Position numbers and translations under genes: made by a program. DNA of 64,000 nucleotides from Kyrpidia tusciae DSM 2912 (GTDB lineage Bacteria; Bacillota; Bacilli; Kyrpidiales; Kyrpidiaceae): contig NC_014098.1 of NCBI RefSeq assembly GCF_000092905.1, forward strand, positions 1,364,001-1,428,000. The letters run 5' to 3'. Shown in pieces: positions 20,795 to 29,843 of this stretch. The notes below the pieces were generated by a model. The model worked only from the letters and a program-made list of their open reading frames with translations, was not told where the DNA came from and did not search any database. Every line of letters starts with the position of its first letter. Within the stretch, counting starts at the first letter, position 1.

Positions 20795-21706
20795 CTACAG
20801 ATTCCCAAAGGAAATCCCCATCTTCTCCAGCCAAGCCCGGTCGAACTCCATCCGGGCGGTCTTCAGCGGATCCACCACCTGGCAGATGCGCAGCTCCCCC
20901 TTGGCGCTGAGCAAAAAGATCGCTTCGGCCCCGGAGATCCCGGTTTGCTGGGACATCCAGTGGGCCATGCGCTTGGTGGCCACGACTGCCGCCTCGTCCA
21001 GGGTCGCGGCCGAGGCGATGGTCATCACCCGCTCGGCGTCCACCACCATCGGAGTCGGCCAGGTGAGCCCTTTCAGCACGTGGAGTTTCACTGTCACCTT
21101 CCCGGCGATCTCCACCCCGCACACCGCCACCTCGCCGTCCCCCATGGAGGCGTGGAGGTCCCCCAAGGCGAAAAGCGCCCCGGGCACGTTGACGGGGAGC
21201 AGGAGAATGGCCCCTTCGGTGATACGCTTGCAATCCATATTCCCGCCGTGATCCCCAGGCGTCCCGCAGGGAATCGGCATATCCCCCGAGGGCGCCGTCC
21301 CGATCACGCCAATCATCGGGTTGGTGGGCACCTCTCGCCCGAAAAGGTTCACCCGGCCTCCCGACACCTGGATCATCCGAATATGGTTTTCCTCCAATTC
21401 GTCCCCGAGAACCCCGAGTCCCGGGCCCGTCGTCATCACCCCCTGAGATACCAATTCCATTTTTTCAATGTGAATGGCGAGAATGTCCCCTGGTTCTGCC
21501 TCTTCCACGTAGATCGGCCCGGTGGCCGGGTTGATCCGTTCCCAGTCCAACCCGCCAAAATCCTGGGACTCCGAGCGGATTTGGTTCTCAAAGCAGTCGG
21601 CGGTCTCGATCACCACCCGATCTCCACTGTGCACCCGAAGAGCCGGGCGATTCCCGGCGGACATGGCATAGATCAAATGACTGCTTGACAGCTGATGAGT
21701 GGCCAT
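20795..21706 (-). CDS. Acetamidase/formamidase family protein
   Basis: 303 residues of the FmdA_AmdA family, which hydrolyses formamide, acetamide or other short amides to acid and ammonia. Family marks: PATGPIYVEEAEPGD (about 60-74), PGDHGGNMDCK (about 150) and DLHASMGDGEVAVCGVE (about 185-201), which contain the metal-binding residues. ATG 21706 follows GGAGGATGACTT. It is last in a three-gene - strand cluster behind an amino-acid permease and a glutamine-synthetase-like gene, suggesting use of amides or amines as nitrogen sources under the sigma-54 promoter upstream. Confidence 0.9.
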   Translation of the reverse strand: MATHQLSSSHLIYAMSAGNRPALRVHSGDRVVIETADCFENQIRSESQDFGGLDWERINPATGPIYVEEAEPGDILAIHIEKMELVSQGVMTTGPGLGVLGDELEENHIRMIQVSGGRVNLFGREVPTNPMIGVIGTAPSGDMPIPCGTPGDHGGNMDCKRITEGAILLLPVNVPGALFALGDLHASMGDGEVAVCGVEIAGKVTVKLHVLKGLTWPTPMVVDAERVMTIASAATLDEAAVVATKRMAHWMSQQTGISGAEAIFLLSAKGELRICQVVDPLKTARMEFDRAWLEKMGISFGNL

Positions 21707-21820
21707 AAGTCATCCTCCATTTTTATCCTTTATTGGCATCCGACACCCAGGAGCCGCCCGGCCGCAGGGCCCCCGGCTTGCCTGCCCGGTCCCGAACACC
21801 GGGCGGGAGTCACGCGGCTG

Positions 21821-23191
21821 TTACACCGATTCGATGTCTTTGGGTTTCACCCGCAATCCCCGGGTGGTGATGAGTAGCACGATCACCCCGAGGATGAACC
21901 AACTGCCCCCGAGATAAAACGTCAACGCATCGAAGTTGAGCCACACATAAAGGAGCACCAGGATCCCCAACAGGGGCATGAGGAAATGCGCCCCCCATCG
22001 TCCGGTGCGCCTTTTGCCGAGAAAATAGATCATCACCGTGAGGTTCAGCGCGATAAAGGTGGTCAGGGCGCCGAAATTCACCAAACGGCTCAGGTTGTCG
22101 ATGCTGAGGAAAGCGGTGACGATGATCGAGAGGACCGCCACCACCAAGGTGGACACAATGGGCGTTTTGTATCGCGGGTGGACGGTGGAGAGGACGGCCG
22201 GGAGCATGCGGTCCCGCCCCATGCTATAGAGCAGCCGCGATATCGCCGCCTGGGCCGCCAGGGCGTTGGCGATCCCCCAGGCGACCACCGTGACCACCAG
22301 GGTGAGCAATTTTAGCCAAGTGCCCCCGACTCGTTCTGCCACAAAATAGAAAGCGACGTTGGGATCGGGGAACTGGGTGTAATCGGGGTACGCCACCGCG
22401 GCCAAATAGGTCAACACCATGAACAGGACCGCCACCACGATCAGCGCCGCCACCGTGGCCTTGCCCACCGTCGACCGGTCACCCCGGGTTTCTTCCGCCA
22501 GGGTGCTGATCCCGTCAAACCCCAAGAAGCTCAGCACCGCAATCGATGTGGCGGAGCCCACCATCGCCCAGCTGAACTCATGCGGGTTGAACACCGGGGT
22601 GAACGTAAAATGCGTGCCTGCTGTCCCCGAGGCCACGTAAATCAGCGCCGCTATGCAAAAGGCCAAAAACGTCAGCAGTTCGATCACCAAAATGACCCAG
22701 TTGGCCCGGTTGGTCATCTGGATTCCCCGGATGTTGATGATCGTGTTGATGACGACGAACACCACCACCCAACCCCAGGTCGGCACGCCGGGCAAGAGTT
22801 CGTTCAGCCACGAGGCAGAAACCAGGTACAGCAGGGCCGGGATGAGAATGTAGTCCAGCATGATCATCCAGCCGGCGAGAAAACCGATAAACGGGTTCCA
22901 TCCCCGCTGGACGTAGGCGTAAGCAGACCCGGCGATGGGGAAGGCCTCGGACATGCGAAAATAGCTGAATGCGGTAAAAATCATCCCCACCAAGCCGATC
23001 AAATACGCCAACACCACCATGCCGTGGGCCGTTTGGACCACCTGGCCGTAGATCCCCATGGGGGCGATGGGCACCATGAAAATAAGCCCATAAACGAGCA
23101 GGTCCCAAAAACTGAGGCTGCGTTTCAGCTCTTGCTTGTAGCCAAACTGTTCGACGGAAAGGGACGACTCGTGATCGTCGCGTTTATCCAA
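21821..23191 (-). CDS. APC family amino acid/polyamine permease
   Basis: 456 residues with about 12 membrane segments. The N-terminal LKRSLSFWDLLVYGLIFM and the segment VLSFLGFDGISTLAEETRGD are typical of APC transporters near the putrescine importer PuuP. The start is TTG 23191; AAGGAG lies upstream. It is 66 bases downstream of a glutamine-synthetase-like (PuuA-like) gene and 114 bases upstream of the amidase, so it likely imports the amine or amino acid handled by that enzyme. The exact substrate cannot be read from sequence. Confidence 0.88.
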   Translation of the reverse strand: MDKRDDHESSLSVEQFGYKQELKRSLSFWDLLVYGLIFMVPIAPMGIYGQVVQTAHGMVVLAYLIGLVGMIFTAFSYFRMSEAFPIAGSAYAYVQRGWNPFIGFLAGWMIMLDYILIPALLYLVSASWLNELLPGVPTWGWVVVFVVINTIINIRGIQMTNRANWVILVIELLTFLAFCIAALIYVASGTAGTHFTFTPVFNPHEFSWAMVGSATSIAVLSFLGFDGISTLAEETRGDRSTVGKATVAALIVVAVLFMVLTYLAAVAYPDYTQFPDPNVAFYFVAERVGGTWLKLLTLVVTVVAWGIANALAAQAAISRLLYSMGRDRMLPAVLSTVHPRYKTPIVSTLVVAVLSIIVTAFLSIDNLSRLVNFGALTTFIALNLTVMIYFLGKRRTGRWGAHFLMPLLGILVLLYVWLNFDALTFYLGGSWFILGVIVLLITTRGLRVKPKDIESV

Positions 23192-23257
23192 TGCCCTTCA
23201 TCTCCTTGACATCGTATCGCCGCCACATGGCGGGGTGAACTCTTGCGCACTTTCGCG

Positions 23258-24661
23258 CTAAAATATATCTTCGTATTCCATCCATTCCCAGTCTGTCACA
23301 TGGCGGAAAAAGCGTTCCACCTCCGCCCGGCGCAGCCGCAGGAACTGTTCTTTGAAAGACCGCCCGAACACCTCTTCGGTCCATGGATCCTCTTCAAAGG
23401 CGTCCAGGGCCTCAGATAGCGATCGGGGGAGCAAAGGAGCCGCCATTTCGGACACGGGCCGATCCGCCACCGGGTCTCCCGGATCGATCCGGCGCTCAAT
23501 CCCATCCAATCCGGCTGCCAGGGCGGCGGCCAGAGCCAAGTAGGGATCGGTGTCCGCTCCGGGGAGGCGATTTTCGATCCGGGTCGCTTTTCCCCGGGCC
23601 GGCGGCACTCGGATCATCGTCTCCCGGTGGTCATATCCCCAGGTGATCCAGTGCGGGGCGAAGGCCCCGGGCTGGAGGCGCTTGTACCCGTTTATCGTGG
23701 GGTTCATCAGCGCGCTGACGGTTCTAGCATGAGCCAACTGCCCGCCAATAAACCATCGGCAGAGCTGCGATAACCCATCTCGTGCCTTGGGATCGGCGAA
23801 AGCATTGGCGCCGTCACTCCCGTGGAGAACGTGGTGCAGATGTGCACCGCTTCCGCTGAATCCGCTGAGGGGCTTGCTCATAAAGGTCGCCTTGAGACCG
23901 TGTTGCGCCAACACCTCCCGGATCGTGGTCCGGTAGTAAAAGGCCATGTCGGCGATCTCGAGGTTCCAATACGGCGCGTAGGAGATTTCGAACTGCCCTG
24001 GACCGTACTCGGTGTTTGCCACCTCCGGTCGCGCCCCCATTGCCTCCAGGGTTTGGACGAGATGGATCAAGAGGGGTTCCAGGGCCGCTTGTTTGATCTC
24101 TGAAAAACATTGCAGCCCGGTCCAGGCGGGAACCCCCGGCGGGTGAGGGGACGAGGGGCCGGGGGAGATGGCGTCGGGCGATACGGGGGCTTGGCCGCGG
24201 GAATCCCCGTCTCGTGCAAAAGCGTAGAACTCGAATTCAAAAGACCCCTTCACCTGGAATCCCGCTGCCCGTGCCCGCTCCAGAACCCGGCGCAGGACGT
24301 GGCGGGGAGCATAGTCCACCGGTTGTCCCTTGGCCTCGAAGGGATCGGCGATAACCCGGGCAACACCCGGAGCGTAGGGGAGAACGGAGAAGGTGCTGAG
24401 ATCGGGTTGCAGGTGCCAGCTGGGGTACCCGCTGCGGGGGCCGGGCCCCGCCCCCGGAACAATGCGAGCCGAGGAATCGAAGGCAAACAGTGCGGAGGGA
24501 AAAGACAAACCGTCGGTGGCCATTCGTTCCAGAAACCGCCCCGATGGAACCTCTCTGCACCGGCTCATGTGCCCGAGATCCTGGACGCAGACCCGGACCA
24601 ACTGAATTTGGTGAGCCTGGATCATTTGCTGAACTTCTTGGTGCCAGTCCGGTGGTGTCAC
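23258..24661 (-). CDS. Glutamine synthetase-like (gamma-glutamylpolyamine synthetase type) enzyme
   Basis: 467 residues with glutamine-synthetase fold motifs: GSFEFEFYAF, NTEYGPGQFEISY (the metal-binding glutamates), GSGAHLHHVL and ENRLPGADTDPYLALAA. Length and divergence from GlnA fit the PuuA/GlnA-like group that glutamylates amines rather than ammonia. The start is GTG 24661 behind AAAGGAGG; the longer upstream frame crosses the promoter. It is the first gene of an operon with an APC permease and an amidase, preceded by a sigma-54 promoter and divergent from a sigma-54 activator, so it is probably induced by a nitrogen source. Substrate is inferred, not seen. Confidence 0.85.
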   Translation of the reverse strand: MTPPDWHQEVQQMIQAHQIQLVRVCVQDLGHMSRCREVPSGRFLERMATDGLSFPSALFAFDSSARIVPGAGPGPRSGYPSWHLQPDLSTFSVLPYAPGVARVIADPFEAKGQPVDYAPRHVLRRVLERARAAGFQVKGSFEFEFYAFARDGDSRGQAPVSPDAISPGPSSPHPPGVPAWTGLQCFSEIKQAALEPLLIHLVQTLEAMGARPEVANTEYGPGQFEISYAPYWNLEIADMAFYYRTTIREVLAQHGLKATFMSKPLSGFSGSGAHLHHVLHGSDGANAFADPKARDGLSQLCRWFIGGQLAHARTVSALMNPTINGYKRLQPGAFAPHWITWGYDHRETMIRVPPARGKATRIENRLPGADTDPYLALAAALAAGLDGIERRIDPGDPVADRPVSEMAAPLLPRSLSEALDAFEEDPWTEEVFGRSFKEQFLRLRRAEVERFFRHVTDWEWMEYEDIF

Positions 24662-24723
24662 CTCACTCCTCCTTTCGGGCGGGCGGGAATAATCCGCCTC
24701 TGGGATTTGCCAAACGTTAACTC

Positions 24724-24738
24724 GCAAAAATCGTGCCA
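24724..24738 (-). promoter_or_regulatory. Sigma-54 (RpoN) -24/-12 promoter
   Basis: Read on the - strand: TGGCAC, five bases, TTGC (TGGCACGATTTTTGC), with GG and GC exactly ten bases apart as required by sigma-54. It lies 63 bases upstream of the glutamine-synthetase-like start and points at it. The divergent gene encodes a sigma-54 activator with GAFTGA, which makes this one of the safest promoter calls in the window. Confidence 0.9.
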
Positions 24739-24869
24739 AATTGACGGCTCGTCCGCATGACGGTCCGAACTGGCCGGAAAGGCCGAAGTTCGGGGACCTG
24801 GGGTCTCAGGGTCCGGGGAGGGCGACGCTGCGGGTTCCTCAAGTGGTCCAAAAGTGCACCAAAATGGTA

Positions 24870-24875
24870 TATAAT
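24870..24875 (+). promoter_or_regulatory. -10 box of the activator gene
   Basis: Perfect TATAAT; no good -35 hexamer is seen 16-18 bases upstream (CCAAAA-like), so it may need an activator. Start near 24882 leaves room for the ribosome site at 24958-24966, supporting GTG 24973 as translation start. Confidence 0.45.
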
Positions 24876-24972
24876 CGAACATGACGATGAGATGAGAGGT
24901 GATCGATCGGGGGAGGAGGCTTTGCTGCCGGGAGCCCTCGTCAAAAACCTCGGACATGAGGAGGGGTGGGAT

Positions 24973-25950
24973 GTGGCGATGGAAGCGGCGGGACTGGCGG
25001 TGTGCGGCGAGGGATTTCGCAAATTGTTGGAAGAGGCCCGTCGGGTTGCCCGGTACCCGTCCACCGTATTGATCGAAGGAGAAACGGGGGTGGGCAAAGA
25101 GGTGGTGGCGGATTTTATCCACCGGAACAGTCCCCGGGCCAAGATGCCCTTTACGAAGGTGAATTGCGCCTCGATCCCGGAGACCCTGTTGGAGTCGGAG
25201 TTGTTTGGATACGAACGGGGGGCGTTCACCGGAGCCAAACGGGAGGGGAGCCCAGGACTTTTTGAATTGACCGACAAAGGGACCCTGCTCCTCGATGAGA
25301 TCGCCGAGTTGTCTCCCTTGCTCCAGGCGAAATTGTTGCGGGTTTTGCAGGACCGGGTGATCCGCCGGGTGGGGGGTAGCTGGACGCGAAGCTTAGACGT
25401 CCGGGTGATCGCTTCCACCAACCAACCCCTGCGTGATTTGGTGCGCCAAGGCCGGTTTCGGGCGGACTTGTTTTACCGGCTTCACGTGGTGCGCATCGTC
25501 GTCCCTCCCTTGCGGGAGCGCAAAGACGAGATCCCCGGGCTGCTCGCGTATTACATGGACCATTTCAACCGTGAGTTCGGCCAGTCCAAGCAGATGAGCC
25601 CGGGGCTCGTTCAGCAACTGTGTCAATATGACTACCCCGGGAATGTCCGGGAGCTGCGCAACATCGTCGAATCGTTGTACGTGCGAAGTCCCGGGCCCCT
25701 CATCGATGGAGGGCAGGTGTTGGCGGAGATTCTGGCCTCCTGGGTGGGAGACAATTCCGCGGCACCCGTTGGTGTGAGTCCCGGCGGTGTCCCGACCCTG
25801 GCGGAAACGGTGGCAGGAGCGGAGCGCCGGGCCATCGAGTGGGCGTTGGGCCATACCTCCAGCGTGCGGGCGGCTGCCGCCGTGCTTGGGGTGAGTCACA
25901 CGACCCTGCTCCGCAAGATGCGCCGCTTGGGCATCACGGATGCCAGGTGA
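24973..25950 (+). CDS. Sigma-54 dependent transcriptional activator without sensor domain
   Basis: An NtrC-class AAA+ activator: Walker A GETGVGKE (about 35), the sigma-54 contact loop GAFTGA, Walker B LLLDEIAEL, arginine fingers in FRADLFYRLHV, and a C-terminal Fis-type helix-turn-helix (RAAAAVLGVSHTTLLRKM). The start is GTG 24973 with GAGGAGGGG eight bases before; ATG 24892 would add 27 residues but has no ribosome site. Either way the AAA+ domain begins within about 20-50 residues, so there is no PAS, GAF or receiver domain. It is divergent from the sigma-54 promoter and very likely controls the GS-permease-amidase operon. How it senses its signal is unclear. Confidence 0.9.
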   Translation: MAMEAAGLAVCGEGFRKLLEEARRVARYPSTVLIEGETGVGKEVVADFIHRNSPRAKMPFTKVNCASIPETLLESELFGYERGAFTGAKREGSPGLFELTDKGTLLLDEIAELSPLLQAKLLRVLQDRVIRRVGGSWTRSLDVRVIASTNQPLRDLVRQGRFRADLFYRLHVVRIVVPPLRERKDEIPGLLAYYMDHFNREFGQSKQMSPGLVQQLCQYDYPGNVRELRNIVESLYVRSPGPLIDGGQVLAEILASWVGDNSAAPVGVSPGGVPTLAETVAGAERRAIEWALGHTSSVRAAAAVLGVSHTTLLRKMRRLGITDAR

Positions 25951-26086
25951 AACTCCGAATGAAATCGTCACGCATGCCCCCGGTAAATCGGTACGCTTGT
26001 TCTTCTGCCCCTTTTTCTTCGCTTTCAGTCCTTCACGAGATCGCTCCCACTAATGATAGATAATCTAACAAATTTAAAAATAAAAC

Positions 26087-26115
26087 TTGACGTTCCGTGA
26101 TGATTTCGCTATAAT
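26087..26115 (+). promoter_or_regulatory. Strong sigma-A promoter of the liv operon
   Basis: TTGACG, 17 bases, TATAAT. The leader of about 125 bases up to livJ contains a GC-rich hairpin region (26173-26221) but no recognised riboswitch. Confidence 0.85.
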
Positions 26116-26247
26116 CTGTGCCAGAATCCCCGGATTATCGGATGGTATATGACATATATATAACAAGAAACAGGCTGCGGCGAAGTTCCGGGCACAGCCG
26201 TGGCGGCGTTCCGCCGAGCCTACATAAGAAACAGGGAGGTCGTTCTT

Positions 26248-27474
26248 GTGAAACGGATTCGAAGACGATGGCTGCACATTCGCTCTTGGTTGCCCGTTGC
26301 CATGGTCGCCTTTCTTGTCACCGCCTGCGGCGGGGGAGGCGCGTCCCCGTCTTCGTCGGGCTCCGGCGGCGGGGGAGGCGGCTCCGGAGGGGTGATCAAG
26401 ATCGCCACTCAGTCTCCTCTTTCCGGCGGGAACGCCACCCTGGGAGAGGCCATCAAACTCGGGGCGCAGTTGGCTGTGGAGGATCGGGCGGAAGATTTCA
26501 AGAAACTCGGCTTTACTCTCCAGTTGGTGCCCTACGACGACCAGGCCGATCCCAAAAAGGGCGTGGCCAATGCCCAAATGATCGCCGCCGACCAAGACAT
26601 TCTGGGTGTGGTCGGACATCTCAACTCCGGCGTGGCGATTCCGTCGTCGGAAGTCTACGAAAAGTACTCCATCCCGATGGTCTCCCCGTCCAACACGGCC
26701 ACCCAGGTCACCGACCGGGGGCTGAAGACCGTCAACCGGATCTGTGCCCGGGATGATTTCCAAGGACCGGCTGGCGCCAAATTTGCCGTTCAACAACTGG
26801 GAGCCAAGAAAATTTTCGTTATCCAGGATAAAACCGCCTACGGTCAGGGTTTGGCGGATGCGTTTAAGGACGCTGCCCAAAAGCTCGGCGCTGAGATCGT
26901 CGGTTATGAAGGCATCACCGTGGGTGAGAAAGATTTTAACGGCGTGTTGAATCAAGCAAAAGCAAAGAACCCCGATCTCATTTATTTCGGCGGGACCTAT
27001 GCGGAAGGGGGATTGATCGTCAAACAGGCCAGGGACAAAGGGCTCAACATGAAGTTCATGGGCGGCGATGCCCTCGATTCGTCCAGCATGGTGGAGATCG
27101 CCGGTCCCGCCATCGCCGACACGTACTACACCTCGATCGCCGCCGACGTCACCAAAACCGATGAAGGGAAAAAATGGGCGCAACGGTATGAACAAAAATT
27201 CGGCAAAAAAGTCGAATCCTATTCCTCCTATGGTTACGACAGTGCCATGGTCCTCTTGAAAGCCATCGAAAATGCGATTCAGGCAGACGGCGGCAAGAAG
27301 CCCACCCGGGAACAGGTGCGCGACGCCGTCCGGGCCATTCAGGATTATCAGGGCATTGTCACCAAAGTCGGCTTTGACAACAAAGGCGACAACAAATACG
27401 CCAAGGTCTACGTGTATCAATTTGAGCCCGGCCAGTATCCAGGGCAACAGATCGCCGAATTGGCGAAAGACTGA
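26248..27474 (+). CDS. livJ: Branched-chain amino acid type ABC transporter, substrate-binding lipoprotein
   Basis: 408 residues. Basic N-terminus, hydrophobic core and lipobox LVTAC (Cys about 26) followed by a Gly/Ser linker: a lipoprotein anchored outside the membrane. The rest is a Peripla_BP_6 protein (KIATQSPLSGGNATLGEAI, then VGHLNSGVAIPSSEVY, SPSNTATQVTDRG). GTG 26248 follows GGGAGG; the frame upstream of it is leader. First of five livJHMGF genes. Family members bind Leu/Ile/Val, but others take amides, urea or aromatic compounds, so the ligand is not certain. Confidence 0.92.
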   Translation: MKRIRRRWLHIRSWLPVAMVAFLVTACGGGGASPSSSGSGGGGGGSGGVIKIATQSPLSGGNATLGEAIKLGAQLAVEDRAEDFKKLGFTLQLVPYDDQADPKKGVANAQMIAADQDILGVVGHLNSGVAIPSSEVYEKYSIPMVSPSNTATQVTDRGLKTVNRICARDDFQGPAGAKFAVQQLGAKKIFVIQDKTAYGQGLADAFKDAAQKLGAEIVGYEGITVGEKDFNGVLNQAKAKNPDLIYFGGTYAEGGLIVKQARDKGLNMKFMGGDALDSSSMVEIAGPAIADTYYTSIAADVTKTDEGKKWAQRYEQKFGKKVESYSSYGYDSAMVLLKAIENAIQADGGKKPTREQVRDAVRAIQDYQGIVTKVGFDNKGDNKYAKVYVYQFEPGQYPGQQIAELAKD

Positions 27475-27513
27475 ATGCGCCCTAAGATCCAATCCTTGCC
27501 TCCGGGGGGGGGG

Positions 27514-28479
27514 ATGTGCGTGCTGGCTCAGATCCTGCAGAATCTACCCCAGGTCTTGGTGGACGGCATCACCTTGGGGGCCGTGTATGCCACCGTCGCC
27601 CTGGGATACACCATGGTTTACGGAATCCTGGAGTTGATCAACTTCGCCCACGGTGAAATTTTCATGACCGGGGCGTTTATTGGCACGGCCGTCTTGATGG
27701 GATTGAACGCGGCCGGCGTGCTCGCGGCCATCCCGAAAGGGGCGGCTCTGCTGGTGGCCTTGGCGGCGGCCATGGTGATCACCGGCTTACTGGGGGTCGG
27801 CATCGAGCGGGTGGCGTATCGCCCGCTCCGCAAAGCCCCCCGTCTCATTCCTTTGATCTCCGCCATCGGCGTGTCCTTCGTCCTGCAGGACGTGGTTCGG
27901 TTTATCGCGGAGTGGCGGACCGGAAACTACATCGTCACCGGGATCTCGCTGTTCGACTCGGAGATCTCGTTCGGTCCCGTGACCGTCAAGACCAACGCCC
28001 TGATCGTTTTGGGCGCGGCGATCGTGATGATGGCCGGGCTCGACCTCTTCGTCCAGCGGACCAAGTGGGGTACTGCGATGCGCGCGGTGGCCCAGGACAA
28101 GGACACGGCGGCTCTGATGTCCATCGACGTCAACAAGGTGATTGCGTTGACGTTTTTTGTCGGCTCGGCGCTCGGCGGGGCCACGGGGGTGCTGTTTGCG
28201 CAGCAGTACGGCACCATCGACCCCTATATCGGCTTTATCCTCGGATTGAAGGCGTTCACTGCGGCGGTTCTTGGAGGGATCGGCAATATTCGCGGCGCCA
28301 TGTTCGGGGGATTTGTCCTCGGGATCCTTGAGATGTTCGCCTCGGCGGAGCTCAGCGTTTTGACCGGCGGAGTGCTGCGGGCCGAGTACAAAGATGTGTT
28401 TGCGTTTCTCATTCTCATCGCCGTCCTCCTGTTTAAACCCGAGGGCCTGTTCGGTCAGGTCGTGAAAGAGAAGGTGTGA
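27514..28479 (+). CDS. livH: Branched-chain amino acid type ABC permease LivH
   Basis: About 321 residues with eight or so membrane segments. Family motifs: TLGAVYATVALGYTMVYGIL near the start, ELINFAHGEIFM, and the GGIGNIRGAMFGG loop that contacts the ATPase. ATG 27514 is preferred because typical LivH proteins begin just before this helix; ATG 27475, directly after the livJ stop, would add 13 atypical residues. Followed by livM with a GTGA overlap. Confidence 0.92.
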   Translation: MCVLAQILQNLPQVLVDGITLGAVYATVALGYTMVYGILELINFAHGEIFMTGAFIGTAVLMGLNAAGVLAAIPKGAALLVALAAAMVITGLLGVGIERVAYRPLRKAPRLIPLISAIGVSFVLQDVVRFIAEWRTGNYIVTGISLFDSEISFGPVTVKTNALIVLGAAIVMMAGLDLFVQRTKWGTAMRAVAQDKDTAALMSIDVNKVIALTFFVGSALGGATGVLFAQQYGTIDPYIGFILGLKAFTAAVLGGIGNIRGAMFGGFVLGILEMFASAELSVLTGGVLRAEYKDVFAFLILIAVLLFKPEGLFGQVVKEKV

Positions 28480-29843
28480 GCGGCGTGAAGGCGATCAAAC
28501 GGGGGTTTCCACGCGCGTGGTACAATCCTTGGATTCAAGCGCTGCTTCTCGCGGCCTACACGGCTGGGGTCTCGGCGGCGTTGGCTTTCTCCGGGCAGTC
28601 TGTCATCTGGTTCTTGCTGTTGGTGGCCTCTCTCCTTTTTTTGTACCATTCAAGCCTTCCTCGCAAGGTTCAATGGATTTGGGCGGCCGTGGTCCTGGGG
28701 GCGATCCTGCCGCTTGCCGCCTCGACGGGCCCGGCGTATGAATCCTATATGGAAGTCGCAACGCAGATGGGGATTTATATCGCCATGGCGGTGGGCCTGA
28801 ACATCGTCGTGGGATTCGCCGGTCTTCTGGATCTCGGCTTCGTCGCCTTTTTCAGCCTCGGAGCCTACACGTACGCCATCTTTTTCTCCGACCAAGCCAA
28901 CCAGTTTTTGAGCGGGCATCATTTTCCCCTTCCGGGGGGGTTGTTCTGGCTGTTTCTTCCCTTGGGGATGTTTATCGCCGGGCTGTTCGGAGTGCTTTTG
29001 GGTCTGCCGGTGCTTCGGGTGAAAGGGGATTATCTCGCCATTGTGACCCTCGGGTTCGGGGAGATCATCCGGATCATCTTTAACAATTTGGACAAACCGG
29101 TGAATATCACCAACGGCGCCATCGGGATTTCTTCGGTCCGGCCGCCGGAGCTGTTCGGCGTTACGTTTACGTTTCCTCACCATTATTACTATCTCGTGCT
29201 CGTCTTGCTGGCGGGGGTGTTCTACGCTGTACACCGGCTCGAGCATTCCCGGATCGGCCGGGCGTGGAAAGCGGTGCGGGAGGACGAGATCGCGGCCCAG
29301 GCGATGGGTGTGCCGCTGGTGCGTACGAAGTTGACCGCCTTTGCCGCTGGGGCGAGTTTTTCGGGTCTCATGGGGGTGGTGTTTGCCGCCAAGCAGGCGT
29401 TCATCGATCCCACCAGTTTCACGATGCTGGAATCGATCACCATTCTGGTGATGGTGATACTGGGAGGCATGGGCAGCTTGCCGGGGGCGGTGGTGGGGGC
29501 GTGTCTGGTCACGGTATTGAACCTTCAGCTGCTGCCGCAGTTGACAAACTGGTTAAATCAACTGGCGGCCCAAGGAATGATTTCATTTCCACCGGCCCTG
29601 TCGCCCTCGAAAATGCAGCGTTTCCTGTTCGGCATGTTGTTGATCCTCTTTACGGTGTTTCGGCCGAAAGGGGTGCTCCCCGCCCGGCTGCGCCGGCACG
29701 ATCCCGGGCACATGGCGGAGTTGGCCCGGGAGTATCGGCAAGGGATCGCCGGCGTCCACCCGTCGATCTCTCCTTTGGCGGAACCGGGGTCCTCGTCCTC
29801 CCGGGCTGAAAAAGGCATGCAGAAGGAGGGGATGTCGCCGTGA
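28476..29843 (+). CDS. livM: Branched-chain amino acid type ABC permease LivM
   Basis: 455 residues. The LivM core is seen in YIAMAVGLNIVVGFAGLLDL, LRVKGDYLAIVTLGFGEIIR and the ATPase-contact loop GGMGSLPGAVVGA. It carries an N-terminal extension with extra hydrophobic segments, common in the family, and a C-terminal hydrophilic tail of about 60 residues after the last helix (from PARLRRHD) that is longer than usual. GTG 28476 overlaps the livH stop; GTG 28485 is an alternative. Its own stop overlaps the livG start. Confidence 0.92.
   Translation: MSGVKAIKRGFPRAWYNPWIQALLLAAYTAGVSAALAFSGQSVIWFLLLVASLLFLYHSSLPRKVQWIWAAVVLGAILPLAASTGPAYESYMEVATQMGIYIAMAVGLNIVVGFAGLLDLGFVAFFSLGAYTYAIFFSDQANQFLSGHHFPLPGGLFWLFLPLGMFIAGLFGVLLGLPVLRVKGDYLAIVTLGFGEIIRIIFNNLDKPVNITNGAIGISSVRPPELFGVTFTFPHHYYYLVLVLLAGVFYAVHRLEHSRIGRAWKAVREDEIAAQAMGVPLVRTKLTAFAAGASFSGLMGVVFAAKQAFIDPTSFTMLESITILVMVILGGMGSLPGAVVGACLVTVLNLQLLPQLTNWLNQLAAQGMISFPPALSPSKMQRFLFGMLLILFTVFRPKGVLPARLRRHDPGHMAELAREYRQGIAGVHPSISPLAEPGSSSSRAEKGMQKEGMSP

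Noticed and set aside
20795..21688. + strand frames opposite the amidase
   Set aside because: Shadows of a gene with clear FmdA/AmdA motifs.
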